NCBI GenBank assembly: GCA_016169945.1
Contig: JADLSH010000265.1
Location: 1 to 64,000 of the forward strand
Length of the DNA: 64,000 nt
From: Trachythela sp. YZ-2020
Lineage: Eukaryota > Cnidaria > Anthozoa > Malacalcyonacea > Clavulariidae
Direction of reading: 5' to 3'
Made by a program: the position numbers and the translations under genes. Position 1 is the first letter of the stretch; every line of letters starts with the position of its first letter. Under the pieces are notes generated by a model. The model saw only the letters and a list, made by a program, of their open reading frames with translations, was not told the origin of the DNA and did not search any database. Below are positions 46,334-57,810 of this stretch, one piece after another.

Positions 46334-46950
46334 CGCCGAGTTTCCTCCCGAAAAAACTCTCGGTAGTTAGTATTTCTCCTGTTCTGTCTCTTACCATGTG
46401 ATTTTCTTCTGTTAATGTTTGGTTGACGTTGAGTAATTCGCACAGGAATTATATTTGTTAGATTCGGTTCTATACCTAGGACTGAGGGGTCACTTATTCT
46501 GACACTTGGTTTTTGATTTGCTGTATTATTTATATTTGTATTATTCATATTAATAGGTGGGTGATTAACCACAAGTGTAGGTTGTTTTGTAGCCACATCA
46601 CCATTGTTAGAGATAACCAATTGGGAATTGCATGCCGCGGAACTGCCAGTTTCTTTAAAATGATTGTTGTCATTAGGGACAGCAGGAAGGAAATTATCTG
46701 ATTAGGGACTATCTTTAGGATTATTATTTTCGTTAGAGATGGCAGGTTGGAGGTTATTTGCCGAAGGACCCCTTGAAACATCGTTACCCTTACTGGAGTT
46801 AATTGCAATATTAAATTTATCCTTAGGGAGTACTTTTTCCTCTAATTTTGTCAAGCGTGACTTTAAATGCAAATTTTCTTTCGTCAATTTGTGTAAATCC
46901 TGTTTATTTTTGTTAATAATTTGGGTCTGCTCCGACAGTTTAGCTATCAA
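46258..46950 (-). pseudogene. LINE ORF1, C-terminal part
   Basis: Two overlapping frames. 46950-46702 encodes a coiled-coil heptad region (AKLSEQTQIINKNKQDLHKL...HLKSRLTKLEEKV), the trimerisation type common in LINE ORF1 proteins. 46620-46258 encodes an N-rich, then basic tail (RRKSHGKRQNRRNTNYREF) overlapping the ORF2 start. A frame break lies at about 46700. Confidence 0.6.
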
Positions 46951-47127
46951 GTCTACAACTTGGGATTCAATGTTATTTTTAAACCTGCAAAGCTGTTCGT
47001 CTGTGGTGGCCGAGAAAACATCGGCTCGCGACCGACATGGCGTAGAGCTATCGATTTTCTGGGCGAAAGATATATTGACATTGTCGTTCCGCGATACTAC
47101 ATTTTGAAATGAGCGGTCAATAAAAAC

Positions 47128-47667
47128 TTACAACTCTTCAAGGGTTGAGCAATCAGAAGTTGGTGGAACCACCCCGCTTTTATCTTTAGAACTATCACTA
47201 TCAATATCGCTAAGCATTCGAGTAGATTCAGTCTCTGTTTGGCTAGCACATAATAGTTTGTTATTGTTCAAAGCGACAGACTCATAGACATAGCCTGTAC
47301 GATCCACCGGCAAATTATTCCCCAACATACACACATTAATGAATAACTCTTTTACACGATCACCCATTTTACCTCTAAACGAAAGCAAGCCAAGCTCATA
47401 GTTCCATGTAAAGGTTAAGTCTGAATTTGAGCTGGTAAATTTCTTATATTTGCCTCCGGGGGATGACCATCTGCCGGACTGCTCGATAGCACATTTGGTA
47501 AATATTTTTAGCATTTCAAAGCTACCTGTCCATCTAACACGTTTTCCATCATAAGCAAAGCATTTCTCGTTTTTATAACGAAAAATCTCATCCATATCCC
47601 AGTCGAGTGAGTCATTTTTACAGCTGTGAACAGTGCTATTCAAGTCACTTATTCCCGCCATGATCAT
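47128..47667 (-). pseudogene. LINE ORF1 N-terminus, uncharacterised domain
   Basis: A 179-codon frame beginning MAGISDLNSTV and containing RVRWTGSFEMLKIFTKCAIE, GRWSSPGGKYKKF and LGLLSFRGKMGDRVKELF, a globular domain unlike zinc-knuckle or RRM ORF1s. It ends TLEEL at a TAA that overlaps GTAAGT. An AG about 80 bases on would restore the frame into the coiled-coil part, so either a small intron or a frameshift joins the two. The upstream sequence contains a 20-base direct repeat (CCCGCCATGATCATTGTCTA at 47654 and 47678). Confidence 0.6.
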
Positions 47668-47704
47668 TGTCTAGTGGTCCCGCCATGATCATTGTCTAAC
47701 AAAC

Positions 47705-47917
47705 ATGGCGGCAACCAAAGGAGTGTTTGATTATGCTCAGTTTTCTGTCCCCATTTCTACAGCGTGTACGCTTCTAGATGTTGAAAAATTTGATCCAGAT
47801 CAAGAAGAAGCCTTGCGTAATTTATTTAAAGGCAAAGATTTGTTCTTTAGCGCTCACAATGACCAATACATCTCATTGGTCAACGTTCTAGAGCACGGTG
47901 ATTGGTTGCCATCTTGA
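47705..47917 (+). CDS. Possible first-exon fragment of a RecQ-like helicase gene
   Basis: ATGGCGGCAACC is a good start context, and the translation contains FDPDQEEALRNLFKGKDLFF. This resembles the motif just upstream of Walker A in RecQ-family helicases, where PxQ...AL..L..GKD..(V)LPTG is expected. The Walker A itself is absent, and the frame stops after 70 codons, so it is an exon end or a relic. It is divergently oriented, with its start 38 bases from the ORF1 start of the LINE. Weak identification. Confidence 0.3.
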   Translation: MAATKGVFDYAQFSVPISTACTLLDVEKFDPDQEEALRNLFKGKDLFFSAHNDQYISLVNVLEHGDWLPS

Positions 47918-48207
47918 AATGCCCTGCAGACTTTTAACTCGTATTTTCTGATTTTCTCATGGAAAGTCGCGTATTTTCACAGGTATGTATCGATAATTCA
48001 GTAACATGTGCATCGAATTTGATTGTTTAGGTTATCTGGCTTCTAATTTGCTGTTTAGTTATCGTAATTTACGTATATATTGACCGGATTTTTGAGTCAC
48101 TGCTTGAGAAAAGTCAATAAAAATATCGACAACATTTTGCAAAGAAAGCAAACATTCACAATTAAAGACCATTTTGAAAGACCAACTTGGAAAAGTTATC
48201 GCCTCAT

Positions 48208-48403
48208 GCATCAGTCAATTCTAGCATTGCCCATCCTCCCGGTCCCAGGCGTTGCAGCTGCTGCAGAAAGCACAATCATTTCTGGTGAACAAATGCTCGG
48301 CCCCAGGGATATTTTGGAAGTACTAATGCCTGGCCCTTGGGCAAAGAACGTTTGCAAATGCCCGGAGGGGGGGTGCGTGGGCAATGCTAGAATTGACTGA
48401 TGC
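48208..48403. mobile_element. 196-base MITE with perfect 25-base inverted ends
   Basis: 48208-48232 (GCATCAGTCAATTCTAGCAT...) is the exact reverse complement of 48379-48403. The centre is G/C-rich. No target duplication is evident. Nearby, ACAATCAACAGATTGTAAAT near 48508 and ATTTACAATCTGTTGTTTGATT near 48552 form a separate inverted pair. Confidence 0.85.
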
Positions 48404-48959
48404 TTAATAGCAGAGATAATATCTCGTATAATAATCAAGTATAAAATCAACATCTTGATGTTAGGAAATGTACATCTTGATCTTGTTTACATGTACAATC
48501 TACAATCAACAGATTGTAAATAATATAAATAGTATATACTCTTGGATGTTATATTTACAATCTGTTGTTTGATTGAAGGTCTGAAGGTCAAGATGTAACA
48601 AATTATAAGTTTTAATAGCATGTTTTCCTTAGTTATTGTCGTGTTCAAGCACTACTCATCTAATATTGTTTGTGGCATTTCTATTTCAGATGTTAACATG
48701 GACCTGAGAAAAAGCAAGCTTGAACACAGTGACTGACATGAACATTAAAATTTAGGAATTTAGTCTTTTACAACATAGTTTATATTTGAACTGAGTATCT
48801 ATTAACATGTAATTTGCAACTCATGAATGAAAGCAAGTTCATGTTTAGTGTGATTATCTAGCTTTTTTTGCCATGGTAGGTTCCACCATCAGTAGTACCA
48901 TGTGGGCCTCCAACCTAGATATATTCTACAAGTAAACCAAACAAAACTTCATTAACCAG

Positions 48960-49319
48960 CATAGGCAGATTTTCTGGGGGGGTGCATACCCAAAAGGTTT
49001 TCCCACCCCACCTAGAGAAATTTGCACCCCCCAAAAAAAATTCAAATGCTCATTGGGATAAATGACAGTAGTGTGATTGAAATAAAGATTTTGAACAAAG
49101 ACTAAAAACAAGGATTTTGAACTAAATAAGACAAAAAATCTCAAAATTTTCTTGGGGCTTCGCCCCCTTACCCCCATTGGCAATTGTGCCCCCAGACCCC
49201 TGCTGCAGCTTGCTTGACGGCACTACGCACCCTGTCGCTCAACTCCCCCCCCCTAAATTTTTGGCACACCCCCTAAATTTTCGGCACCGCCCAGAGCAAA
49301 ATCTGAAAATCCGCCTATG
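48960..49319. mobile_element. hAT-type MITE, 360 bases
   Basis: The terminal inverted repeat CATAGGCAGATTTTC pairs with GAAAATCCGCCTATG (one mismatch). It is flanked by an eight-base duplication TTAACCAG (48952-48959) and CTAACCAG (49320-49327), seven of eight identical. An eight-base duplication with CA...TG ends is the hAT pattern. The inside holds C/G-rich tracts and no gene. Confidence 0.75.
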
Positions 49320-50898
49320 CTAACCAGTAATCATTATTGTCCAACAATTTCCCCTTGACAAGAAAAATTATCTGGGTTCAGACCAGGGGAAATAACAAAG
49401 TAAGGAACATTGAGACTAATGGATTACCAGGAACCTGAGCAGATACTCTGGTCAACCTAATTATTTATGGCTAATACTGGTTAGCTAACTAGTATTAAAA
49501 GTCAATAGCTGACCAAGTATCCTAGCTTGCTAATGCTGCAGTATATGCATTTGTTCACCAATACACCCTTCTTGTTTCAGAGATAAGTTGCAAGACAGAT
49601 AAACCACAGCATTATTTTGCTTTTCTTATAATGTTGGGAAATGTTGGGAGATTTTGATCTCTGTATTCAGTCAGCTAACCAGCTAAGTGCCCCCAACTTT
49701 GCATGCCTCTCTTTCATTACGGATGTTTTGAGTTTCATTTATTTGTTTCTTCAATAAAATATTTACAATTTATGGTGAAAATTATAGTTTAAGATTCATA
49801 TTGTATATTTCTAATGATAATATAGTTTGGTATTTACATCACATATCCCTGTTACTTTCATTGTCATGTTAAAATGAGTATTATTCTGTATATTGTAAGT
49901 CTTGTAATTGTTCTAAATAGATATATAATATAGTTATAAACTATTTTCAATTGCTGATGGCTCTTGAAACATATAATGTGGTTACTAGTATTCAAATACC
50001 CAAAATGTGCAGTCAGGAGGAAAGAACATAGCTTAGCCTATCCTTAATATGGGCACCTCTCCAATATGGACACCTCTCTATAATATGGACAGTTTTCAAT
50101 ATCCAGAAGTAAAATATATTAAATTTCAAAAACCCTCTATGAAAAGGACACCTAATGCACACACTTTGCTGTGTTCCTATATTGTCCATATTAGAGGGGT
50201 TGGACTGTATACGAATGAGCTGGTAATGGCAAATCTATGATAAGAGTACATCAAATAGGTCGTTAGCACAGTGTGGGCATTGCGGTTGTGATGATCAGCA
50301 TGTCACCTTCCATTACACATTGATTCCTTAAAAATATAATTATCAAGAGTTGTTGTTGTAACATATTTGGTGACTACAGTATTTGAATAACAGAAACAGA
50401 TATCACTCCAAAGCATGCATCAAAACAGAGAATGAAAATAGCAATGTGCTGCATAAGGAAAACAGAATAAAATTTTGCTCAGAAATATAGAACACACCAC
50501 TGATCGAGTCTTGCTCTATATTATAATCTTTATGAAGGACTGAGACACTCTGAGACAGCTAGAGCAAATTTAGAGTAGCATGTGAAAATAAAACTGAACT
50601 GAAGTCATCTTACCTTTATAAAATATAAAATAAATACCGGCTTGGGAATGCATTATTACTGGGACCATTAGAATTCGGTAGCTGTTTCCAATCATATAAT
50701 TGCAACACTTGAATACAGAATACTGTCAGTCTTGTTTGAAGCCCAAATAAATATCGTTCATCGTCTTAACATGTCAACAAATACGATCAATGAAGTTTAG
50801 AAACCATTGTGTTTGCTAAAACTAACCAAACAAAGCCACTGTGCTTGTAACATACTCTTTTTGCCACAAATGCAAAATGTATTGAAACTGGAAGTGAA
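49320..50898. other. No supported gene
   Basis: AT-rich sequence. The stretch 50049-50210 contains repeated (A)TATGGACACCTCT motifs, ending in a reverse GTCCATATTAGAGGGGTTGGACTG that looks like one end of a DNA transposon. Its partner end is not convincingly present. Confidence 0.45.
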
Positions 50899-51428
50899 AT
50901 GATTGTATTAGTTAATCAAATGCCATGCAACAATGTGTATGTCCCACTGTTATTGAGATTGGCCAATGATGTTGAGGAAAATCCAGGACCAACAATATTT
51001 CATGTTGTTGACCCAACAAAAACAATATGTGCCAATTTAAGCCAAGGTGATACAATGACATTTGGGCAAAATGCTGGTAAACAATGTGTAGCAATGTCCT
51101 TGACTGCTATAATACATAATTATATAACAAATGTTAATTGTTGGGATCGGACTCTTCACTTTTGAATAACATACTATGTGTTGGAGATAACCTTTATACT
51201 TTTATTAGCAGATCAATTAATAAAAGCTATTTGCTTTTAACTGATGTGCCAGAAATGGTTTCAATTTTTGATAGCACATATCATTTAGAATACAGTGACC
51301 CATTAGCTGGGGATTTATTCATGGAAACTACCAATGATCCTTACTACACTTTGGAAGATGCTCTTAGTAGTCTGTTTTCTGATTTACAACTGAATTATCA
51401 ACATTGTCGATTATGCCAATATTTATGA
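50899..51428 (+). pseudogene. 2A-like peptide followed by a deubiquitinase-like cysteine protease fragment
   Basis: The frame starts with a short hydrophobic leader ending LLLRLANDVEENPGP, an exact match to the 2A ribosome-skipping consensus DVExNPGP. It continues with NLSQGD...GKQCVAMSLTAII, the Gln and nucleophilic Cys pattern I associate with the herpesvirus large-tegument-type (peptidase C76-like) deubiquitinase fold found in many invertebrate mobile elements. After a one-base frame change at about 51136 it goes on with CVGDNLYTFI, TYHLEYSDPLAGDL and YYTLEDALSSLFSD. It stops at 51428, before the block expected to supply the catalytic His (FDSH-type). It is thus a truncated relic, probably of a Helentron-like N-terminus. 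The motif is certain; the family name is an inference. Confidence 0.55.
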
Positions 51429-51639
51429 TAAGTGATAGATTAATAGTTTTTATAGTGTAATATTTAAATATAAGGAAACAATTTCAGAATTATATTGTAT
51501 GCTACAACTTGCAGAACTTATATTGTCCCTTTTAATGACTTTTATACAATATAGGCTGTATATACAATATAGGCTGTACGAATATATTATACAATATAGG
51601 CTGTACGAAGGTTCTCCGACCATCTACCCGATCAAGGTG

Positions 51640-52800
51640 GTATCTGGTCGAATCCGTGAACAGATTACTGGTGCTAAACTGAGAAGTAATCCGCATAACC
51701 TGATCAACGTTACATTAGAAAACCCATTACAAGCCGCGCCACTACCTAATTTAATACATACTCAAGTTAGCAATTCCATGACAATGTCTAGCTCAGATAT
51801 AGAAATCTCACCATCTCAAGGCCTGGTGTCTACCCTTCCCAAATTTTTTCTTTCCAATGTACGATCCATATCCAATAAAGTAGACGATCTTGATGTAGTC
51901 GTCCAAAGAAATGGCATAGATTTTGCGGGAATTACAGAGACATGGCTGAATCCTAGCATCCCGGATAGCAGTATAAATATCCATGATTTTAACCTGGTTA
52001 GAAAAGATCGCTCTGGTCAACGTGGGGGTGGAGTTTATGCATTCGTAAAATCAAATATCCCATTCATGCCTCTTCCAGACCTATGTTGTCCGGATCACGA
52101 GAGTCTGTGGCTAAAACTACGACCCTATCGACTTCCACGGGAATATTCCTGCATAGTTGTTGGACTTGTATACCATCCACCACAGGCCGATAATAACGAA
52201 CTGTATGACCACCTCATAACCTCATTGGATAAAATTTTAGCATCTTACCCAACAGCAGGTGTAATTGTTATGGGTGACTTTAACCAGTTCGACTCCAAAC
52301 GCCTTTGTAGAAACACGTCACTTAAACAAATTGTAAAGAAACCTACCCGTGGGAATGCAACTTTAGATTTAATATTTACTAATATGAAACGTTGTTACAA
52401 TGACCCGGAAATACTCCCTGCTATTGGACAATCGGATCACATGTCAGTCCTGTTACACCCGGTTAGTAACGATCAGCGCCCAAATACCATTACCAAAGTC
52501 TGGGTCAGAAAGCGGAAGCAATCAAATATGCAGGCATTTGGTCGATTTCTTTTGGATCTTAACTGGAATGTACTTTCGCAGCTACCCGATTGTCAAAAAA
52601 TGTGTGACCTGTTTTATGACATTATTCTCATGGGTTTGGACACAATTTTTCCCAAAAAGCTGTTAAACTTCACTGTAGAGACAAAGCGTGGATTACTCCT
52701 GAAATCAAACTCCTCATCTCCCAAAGACAAAAGGCCTTTGCCTTGGGAAATACAATTGAATACAACAAATTGCGAAATAAAGTAATTCACGTCGTGAAAC
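51640..52800 (+). pseudogene. LINE APE endonuclease domain
   Basis: FFLSNVRSISNKVDDL, AGITETWLNPS (catalytic Glu), RGGGVYAFVKS, VVGLVYHPPQ, VIVMGDFNQFDS and IGQSDHMSVLL (SDH motif) are the ordered blocks of the non-LTR endonuclease that nicks target DNA. The frame is open to 52785. The expected continuation (EYNKLRNKVIHVVKQAK) lies in another frame, so a shift sits near 52700. Confidence 0.9.
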
Positions 52801-53031
52801 AGGCAAAGTCTAAATACTTGAGTCTCAAGTGAATCATTTAAAAAATTCAAAGCCAAGGAAATGGTGGAGTGCTATTAAAAACCTAGCTGGCTTTTCTTTA
52901 AAGCCTGCCTTCCATTCTGCAGAGGTGAATGGAACTATCTTGCAGGGACGAGACTTAGCACTCGCTGTTAATAACGGGTTTTAGCCGCCACTAAATCGTT
53001 ACCGCCGCTTTCAATTACTGATAAATTATCT

Positions 53032-54495
53032 GTGGAAGAACCTACCGTTTTGTACCCTATCTCCGTTGTTGATGTCGAATCGCGTTTAAAAGCAGTTAAA
53101 TCGAATAAAGCTCCTGGTCCAGACTCTCTGCCAAATTGGATTCTCAATAACTTTTCAATGGAGATTTCAGAACCTGTGACAATGATTTTTAATGCCTCCA
53201 TTAAACAAGCACAAGTTCCAACGCAGTGGAAAGATGCAAATGTCGTTCCCGTCCCTAAGACATCCCCGGTCACGGATATATCTTCAGACCTGCGACCTAT
53301 ATCTCTGACCGCCACGCTCTCAAAAGTTCTTGAATCATTTCCATTTCAATGGATTATGGATACCATTAAGTCTCAGTTGGACCCAAAGCAATTTGGATCG
53401 TTAAAAGGCTCTTCTACGATAGACGCATTAATTAGCATGTTCCACTGTTGGTATTCTAACACAGACGGCAATGGCGAGACTGTTCGTGTTTTTTCTGCTT
53501 GACTTTAGTAAAGCATTCGACAGAATCAACCACAAAATCCTGATAAAAAGATGCAATTACTAAATATTGATAAATCCTTAATAAACTGGGTTATTGATTT
53601 CCTGATGCAAAGAAGACAGAGGGTGAAATTGGGTTCTTCGTTCTCTGATTGGTCCTTGGTAAATGGAGGCGTCCCGCAAGGTACAATCCTTGGCCCATTA
53701 CTTTTTCTCATCATGGTCAACGATTTGGCTATTAACCACAAAGATAGATGGAAATATGTTGACGACACTAGTCTCTCAGAAACAATCGGTAAAGGTTGTC
53801 AAAGTAACCTGCAATCCGTTATTAATAATATCGATCAATGGTGCACGGAAAATGATATGATGCTTAATCGTTCTAAATGCAAAGAGCTAATTATCTCGTT
53901 CGCTAAGGACGTCCCTAATCTTCGACCATTGTTTATTAAAGATTACTGTATGTCCCCAGTTCTATCAGCAAAGGTTCTTGGTCTGTACTTTTCTTCTGAT
54001 CTTAGTTGGAACTTACATGTTGAACACATAGTATACAAGGCATCAAAGAGACTTTTTTTTCTCCGAGTGCTTAAACGCAGCGGTCTTGGAGGGAGTTCTC
54101 TAATTCAAGTTTATACCACATGTATACGACCTGTGCTTGAATATGCATGCCAGGTTTGGAACTTAAACTCCCCTGACTACTTAAAGGAAGAAATCGAAAG
54201 AATTCAGAAGCGAGCCCTACGAATAATATGTCCTGACCTGTCATACCGCAAAGCCTTGGAAGTTTATGAAATATCCTTGCTCTCTCAAAGACGAAATAAT
54301 TTATGTAAATCCTATTTTAAGAAACTTCTCAACCCGGAAAATAAGTTGAATGAACTCATCCCTAATAAACGCGAGGACTTACGTACTTACAATCTACGTA
54401 ACGATCAGCATATTAACTTAATTAATTGTAAGACTACAAGATTTAGTAAAAGTTTTATTCCTTCTAGTATCGTATCATATAATGATTCATTTTAA
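53032..54495 (+). pseudogene. LINE reverse transcriptase
   Basis: First part (to 53502): SNKAPGPDSLPNWILNN, SDLRPISLTATLSKVLE and KQFGSLKGSSTIDALI. The palm block LLDFSKAFDRINHKIL (53493-53545) is out of frame by one base. The main frame resumes at 53551: GGVPQGTILGPLLFLIM and WKYVDDTSLSE (catalytic YVDD), then the C-terminal YACQVWNLNSPDYL and RIQKRALRIICPD blocks, ending at 54495. The YVDD and RALRII signature suits the Rex/CR1/Jockey assemblage. It is in the same orientation as the endonuclease. Confidence 0.9.
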
Positions 54496-54640
54496 TTGTA
54501 ATATAAATTTTAGTTTTAATATACCGTATATATTACTATATGTATTAGTTTTTATCATGTAATTTAAATATCAACTCTGTACAATTCAGCTCTTAGCTGC
54601 CATTCAGATTTTGTAATAAAATTCAATTCAATTCAATTCA

Positions 54641-55529
54641 ATAATAGAAAAGTGAACCTTTGAAATTGAATAGACCACAATAGGTTGTTTCAAAGGAAAG
54701 CCCAATTTCAAATATTGTATTACTCCTGAAAATTGAGAACGCCCCCCCCCCCTCCCTGAAACCCAACTCGTTTTCTCAAGGCAGCACTTCACTTGCGATA
54801 GTAACTTCTAGTCTATTTTTTGAGAGTGGATACGTCGATTTTGAGAGTGCTGCATCGATTTTAATACGTCATTGTATAAATATTCACGTTTCTGAGTTGT
54901 GTAACAACAGGGGACAGGAAGCAACCTTGTTCCCAGGGCTTTTTTGTGTGCAGGGAAGGTGGGGGAGAGATATTTGTCCGCCTTCTCTACGCACACATAC
55001 AAAAAATGCCTGGGAACGAGCTTGTGAAATGAGTTGAATAGGCGGGCCTGGGGGTATGGAAATTGCCTTATTCTTAGGAATAATGAGGAAAAAACGTAAT
55101 TTCTTTTTCATTTTCGATGCTTTGTTATTGCCATTGCTATTGTCATTCTTATTTCATTTACAGTCCTGACTTCTGATACACTCCTAGCAGCGTGAGCGTA
55201 TTAATTTTTATCACCCTACAGACATCAACATTATTACAATTCTTGGCACTTTCTGAAAATGTATGTTCGTAAATAAAGTGGGTATTATGCAACCTTTTTT
55301 AAGTTTAGATATAGGTAATGAGAACCATACTGGCGAGAACCATCATCCAAATACTACATTAACACAGACTATTATATACGCATGACCGAACACACGCAAT
55401 TTATACAAACGCTTTTTCAGCTCTCGACCCTTTCTGCGACAGCTATTCGCAGCAGACAGTTCTTAGAACGCTCTTTCAAAGCAATTACATTTATATCTAA
55501 ACTATAAAGCAACTACTTCTACACAATGA
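54641..55529. other. No supported gene
   Basis: Contains a poly-C run (54742-54752) and related GGGAAC(A/C)AG-type words around 54920-55020 but no coding or clear repeat structure. Confidence 0.5.
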
Positions 55530-55923
55530 CTGGTTTGGACTGGACTTTGGACTTTCATTTTTTTCTCTTCTATTAGCCTGGGAGCTGCCCCACCCCACAC
55601 AATGTTTCATTGCATTTAACCGCACAAAAACTTTATCAAACTATACTATATTATGTTTAAACTTACTTTGCTGTTTAATTTTTCCAATGTCTCAGTTAAT
55701 ATCTTTAATTTTCAAATTTGAATGAAAGTTTACCTTGTTCGCTTGTCGCTACGCCACGTCATTTCGGCTAATCATATCTGTGATTTCGGGGAGTAACCGG
55801 AGTATCCACTGATCGCGGGTGAATAAATTGTGTAAACAATTACTCACTTCCGGTTTACAAAAACGTTTTAACAGGGCGCTTACCTCTGGGCGCTTACTAG
55901 ACTTGCTCCAATTCTGTCTCTTA

Positions 55924-56401
55924 ATGCACTTGTCAATTGTAACCCGCACCCGCCCAACCTCAAGGAAAGGTGGGGAAATGTTGGGTGTTTTCCCTCTTTT
56001 GACTGTTAGTTACGCCTGACTAGGTGGGACATTTTCCTACTATGGATTCCCGACCTTTGTATGTGGGGCATAATGTGGGAGAATGCATGGAGTTGGCTAG
56101 GATTGTCCTGTTGAGCCTGATCTAAACACATGTTTTTAAAGTCAATCTAGGAGAGTGGTTGTGTCCTACATGTGTACAACGGTCTCACTGTTATGATTCA
56201 AAATATTGAAAATAAAAATACTCTAGCTTTTTTAAACGTTTTCAAATCTTGCCCCCATGTGTTGGGGGATTAGACAGGTTAGTCAGGTCAGCCTGCCTCA
56301 AGGCGTTGGGCCATAGTTAATAAAATAGGCCATAGGTATTAAAATCTATGCCCCACTTTTCCCCGAGGTTGGGGGGTGGGAGTTACAATTGACAAGTGCA
56401 T
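55924..56401. mobile_element. MITE-like element with 20-base perfect and ~53-base imperfect inverted ends
   Basis: ATGCACTTGTCAATTGTAAC at 55924-55943 pairs exactly with 56382-56401. Pairing continues inward through CCCACCC..CCCAACCTC to GTGGGG. No transposase. The flanks show no convincing target duplication. Confidence 0.75.
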
Positions 56402-56442
56402 AAAAGGTGTCAAAGTTAACTTCATAACTTGTATTGTTTTTA

Positions 56443-57172
56443 GGGACCAGTCATTATTTATACCGGGTGGGGGGCCGGAGGGCTGATATTTTGAGGGGCC
56501 ATGAAATTTTTTTGAATAATGATGGCGGGGCATGCACAAAAATATTTTAAGCATGAAGGGGGGGGGGGGGCACAGAAATAATAGTTGGAATAATATATTA
56601 TAAAAAAGGTCAAAGGATACAAGTGTAGAAATATAGATATAAATTGAACTGTAATTCCCAAAGTATTAATAAAAGTTGTGTTCTATCAATCATCGTCGTC
56701 CTCTTCATCACAAGAATGCGATTAATTGTCTGGAGGGTTGTCTAATGCATTTGTCAATGCAGCTTGAATTGACATTCAATTGTTTTCCAGTTTTACGCCT
56801 CCTAATACTGGATCCCTTCTGGCTGCTCTGTACCTCCACAGTTGTTGACAGCCCCTTCTGCCATCTCGTTGCTTTCACTAGACACAAATATATCGTTTTC
56901 AATTGGTAAGAGTAGGTCTAATTTGTACGTGGGGTTTTGGTTTGAGTGCCAACGACTTATCTGGTATACACAACGACTTATCTGGTATACACAACGACTT
57001 ATCTGGTATTTACAGGTGCAAGTAAACAAGTATGAGAGAGTTATCTATGTTACCTATGCTTTTTTTTGTTTTAGTTATAAAGGGGGGGGAGGCATAAAAT
57101 TATTACGTTAAAGAATAAGGGGTCATGAAAATATCCTCAGCCCCCCACCCGGCATTAATAATGACTGGTCCC
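56443..57172. mobile_element. PIF/Harbinger-type MITE, 730 bases
   Basis: The end GGGACCAGTCATTATTTAT and the inverted ATTAATAATGACTGGTCCC form terminal repeats that continue into CCGGGTGGGGGGC. TTA flanks both ends (56440-56442 and 57173-57175), the three-base target duplication of PIF/Harbinger elements. It carries G-rich runs and a 21-base triplication at 56950-57010 (CAACGACTTATCTGGTATACA). No coding capacity. Confidence 0.8.
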
Positions 57173-57715
57173 TTATAAATCGCCATATTTAATCTAAAAA
57201 CGAAAGTACAAACTCAACCTAGTTCCAGTCCTTCGGACGTTCTCATGACCGGATATTTGACACATTATACAGCGAGAAATTCCAAAGGCGCTCCTATATA
57301 ATATGTGCAGCACGTTATTTGGCAGACGTCGACGCGATTGCAAGTTGCCTTTTGAGGCATTCGAGCTCGTTGTTAACACAATTATATGCGAAATTAGTGA
57401 AAACCGTAAAAATAAAAAAAATTGAAAGTCCAAAGTCCAGTCCAAACCAGTACAGTCTAGTGTTTACAATATGCCACAATATTTTAGTCTTTTTGTAATA
57501 ATTAAGACAGCAAAATTATCAGTTTCATTGTTTCTTGATCGGAATGGTGCATACGTCTAGGAACTTCAGTTACCACATTTATTAACATCCTACCACCTCT
57601 TCACCTCATTTTACGCAATTCATAGTTTCAATTTCAATTAATGAGCTTCCCGGAACTTCTGTTATTAGTGCCTATTTACTCCCGAAACATATTTGCGTGC
57701 ATATATTTTACATGT

Positions 57716-57810
57716 CCATGTTTTACAAGTCCATGTTTTACAAGTCCACGTTTTACAAGTCCATGTTTTACAAGTCCAGTCCAGTCAAGTCCAGTCCATG
57801 TTTTACAACA
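57716..57810. repeat. 15-base tandem repeat
   Basis: Units CCATGTTTTACAAGT, five to six copies, degrading into CCAGTCCAGTCAAGT. Frames through it on both strands are repeat artefacts. Confidence 0.95.

Larger units (their letters stand above)
51499..54640 (+). mobile_element. CR1/Jockey-superfamily LINE with YVDD polymerase and (ATTCA)n tail
   Basis: Endonuclease, reverse transcriptase and 3' UTR are in order on the plus strand, ending in TAATAAAATTCAATTCAATTCAATTCA (to about 54640), which serves as tail. Three frame changes and stops (about 52700-52860 and 53500-53550) make it defective. The apparent N-terminus is preceded by a triplicated TATACAATATAGGCTGTA motif at 51541-51605, probably a local repeat and not ORF sequence. 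Confidence 0.9.
55530..57451. repeat. Inverted pair of 28-base GTCCA-rich segments spanning 1.9 kb
   Basis: 55530-55557 (ACTGGTTTGGACTGGACTTT...) is the exact reverse complement of 57424-57451. Both are bordered by A/T tracts. Two other elements (55924-56401 and 56443-57172) lie between them. This could be the terminal pair of a larger nested transposon, or chance dispersal of a GTCCA-rich satellite also seen at 57716-57810. Confidence 0.6.

Noticed and set aside
50049..50210. Complete DNA transposon defined by ATATGGACACCTCT motifs
   Set aside because: Only one end-like sequence is convincing; the inverted partner and target duplication were not found.
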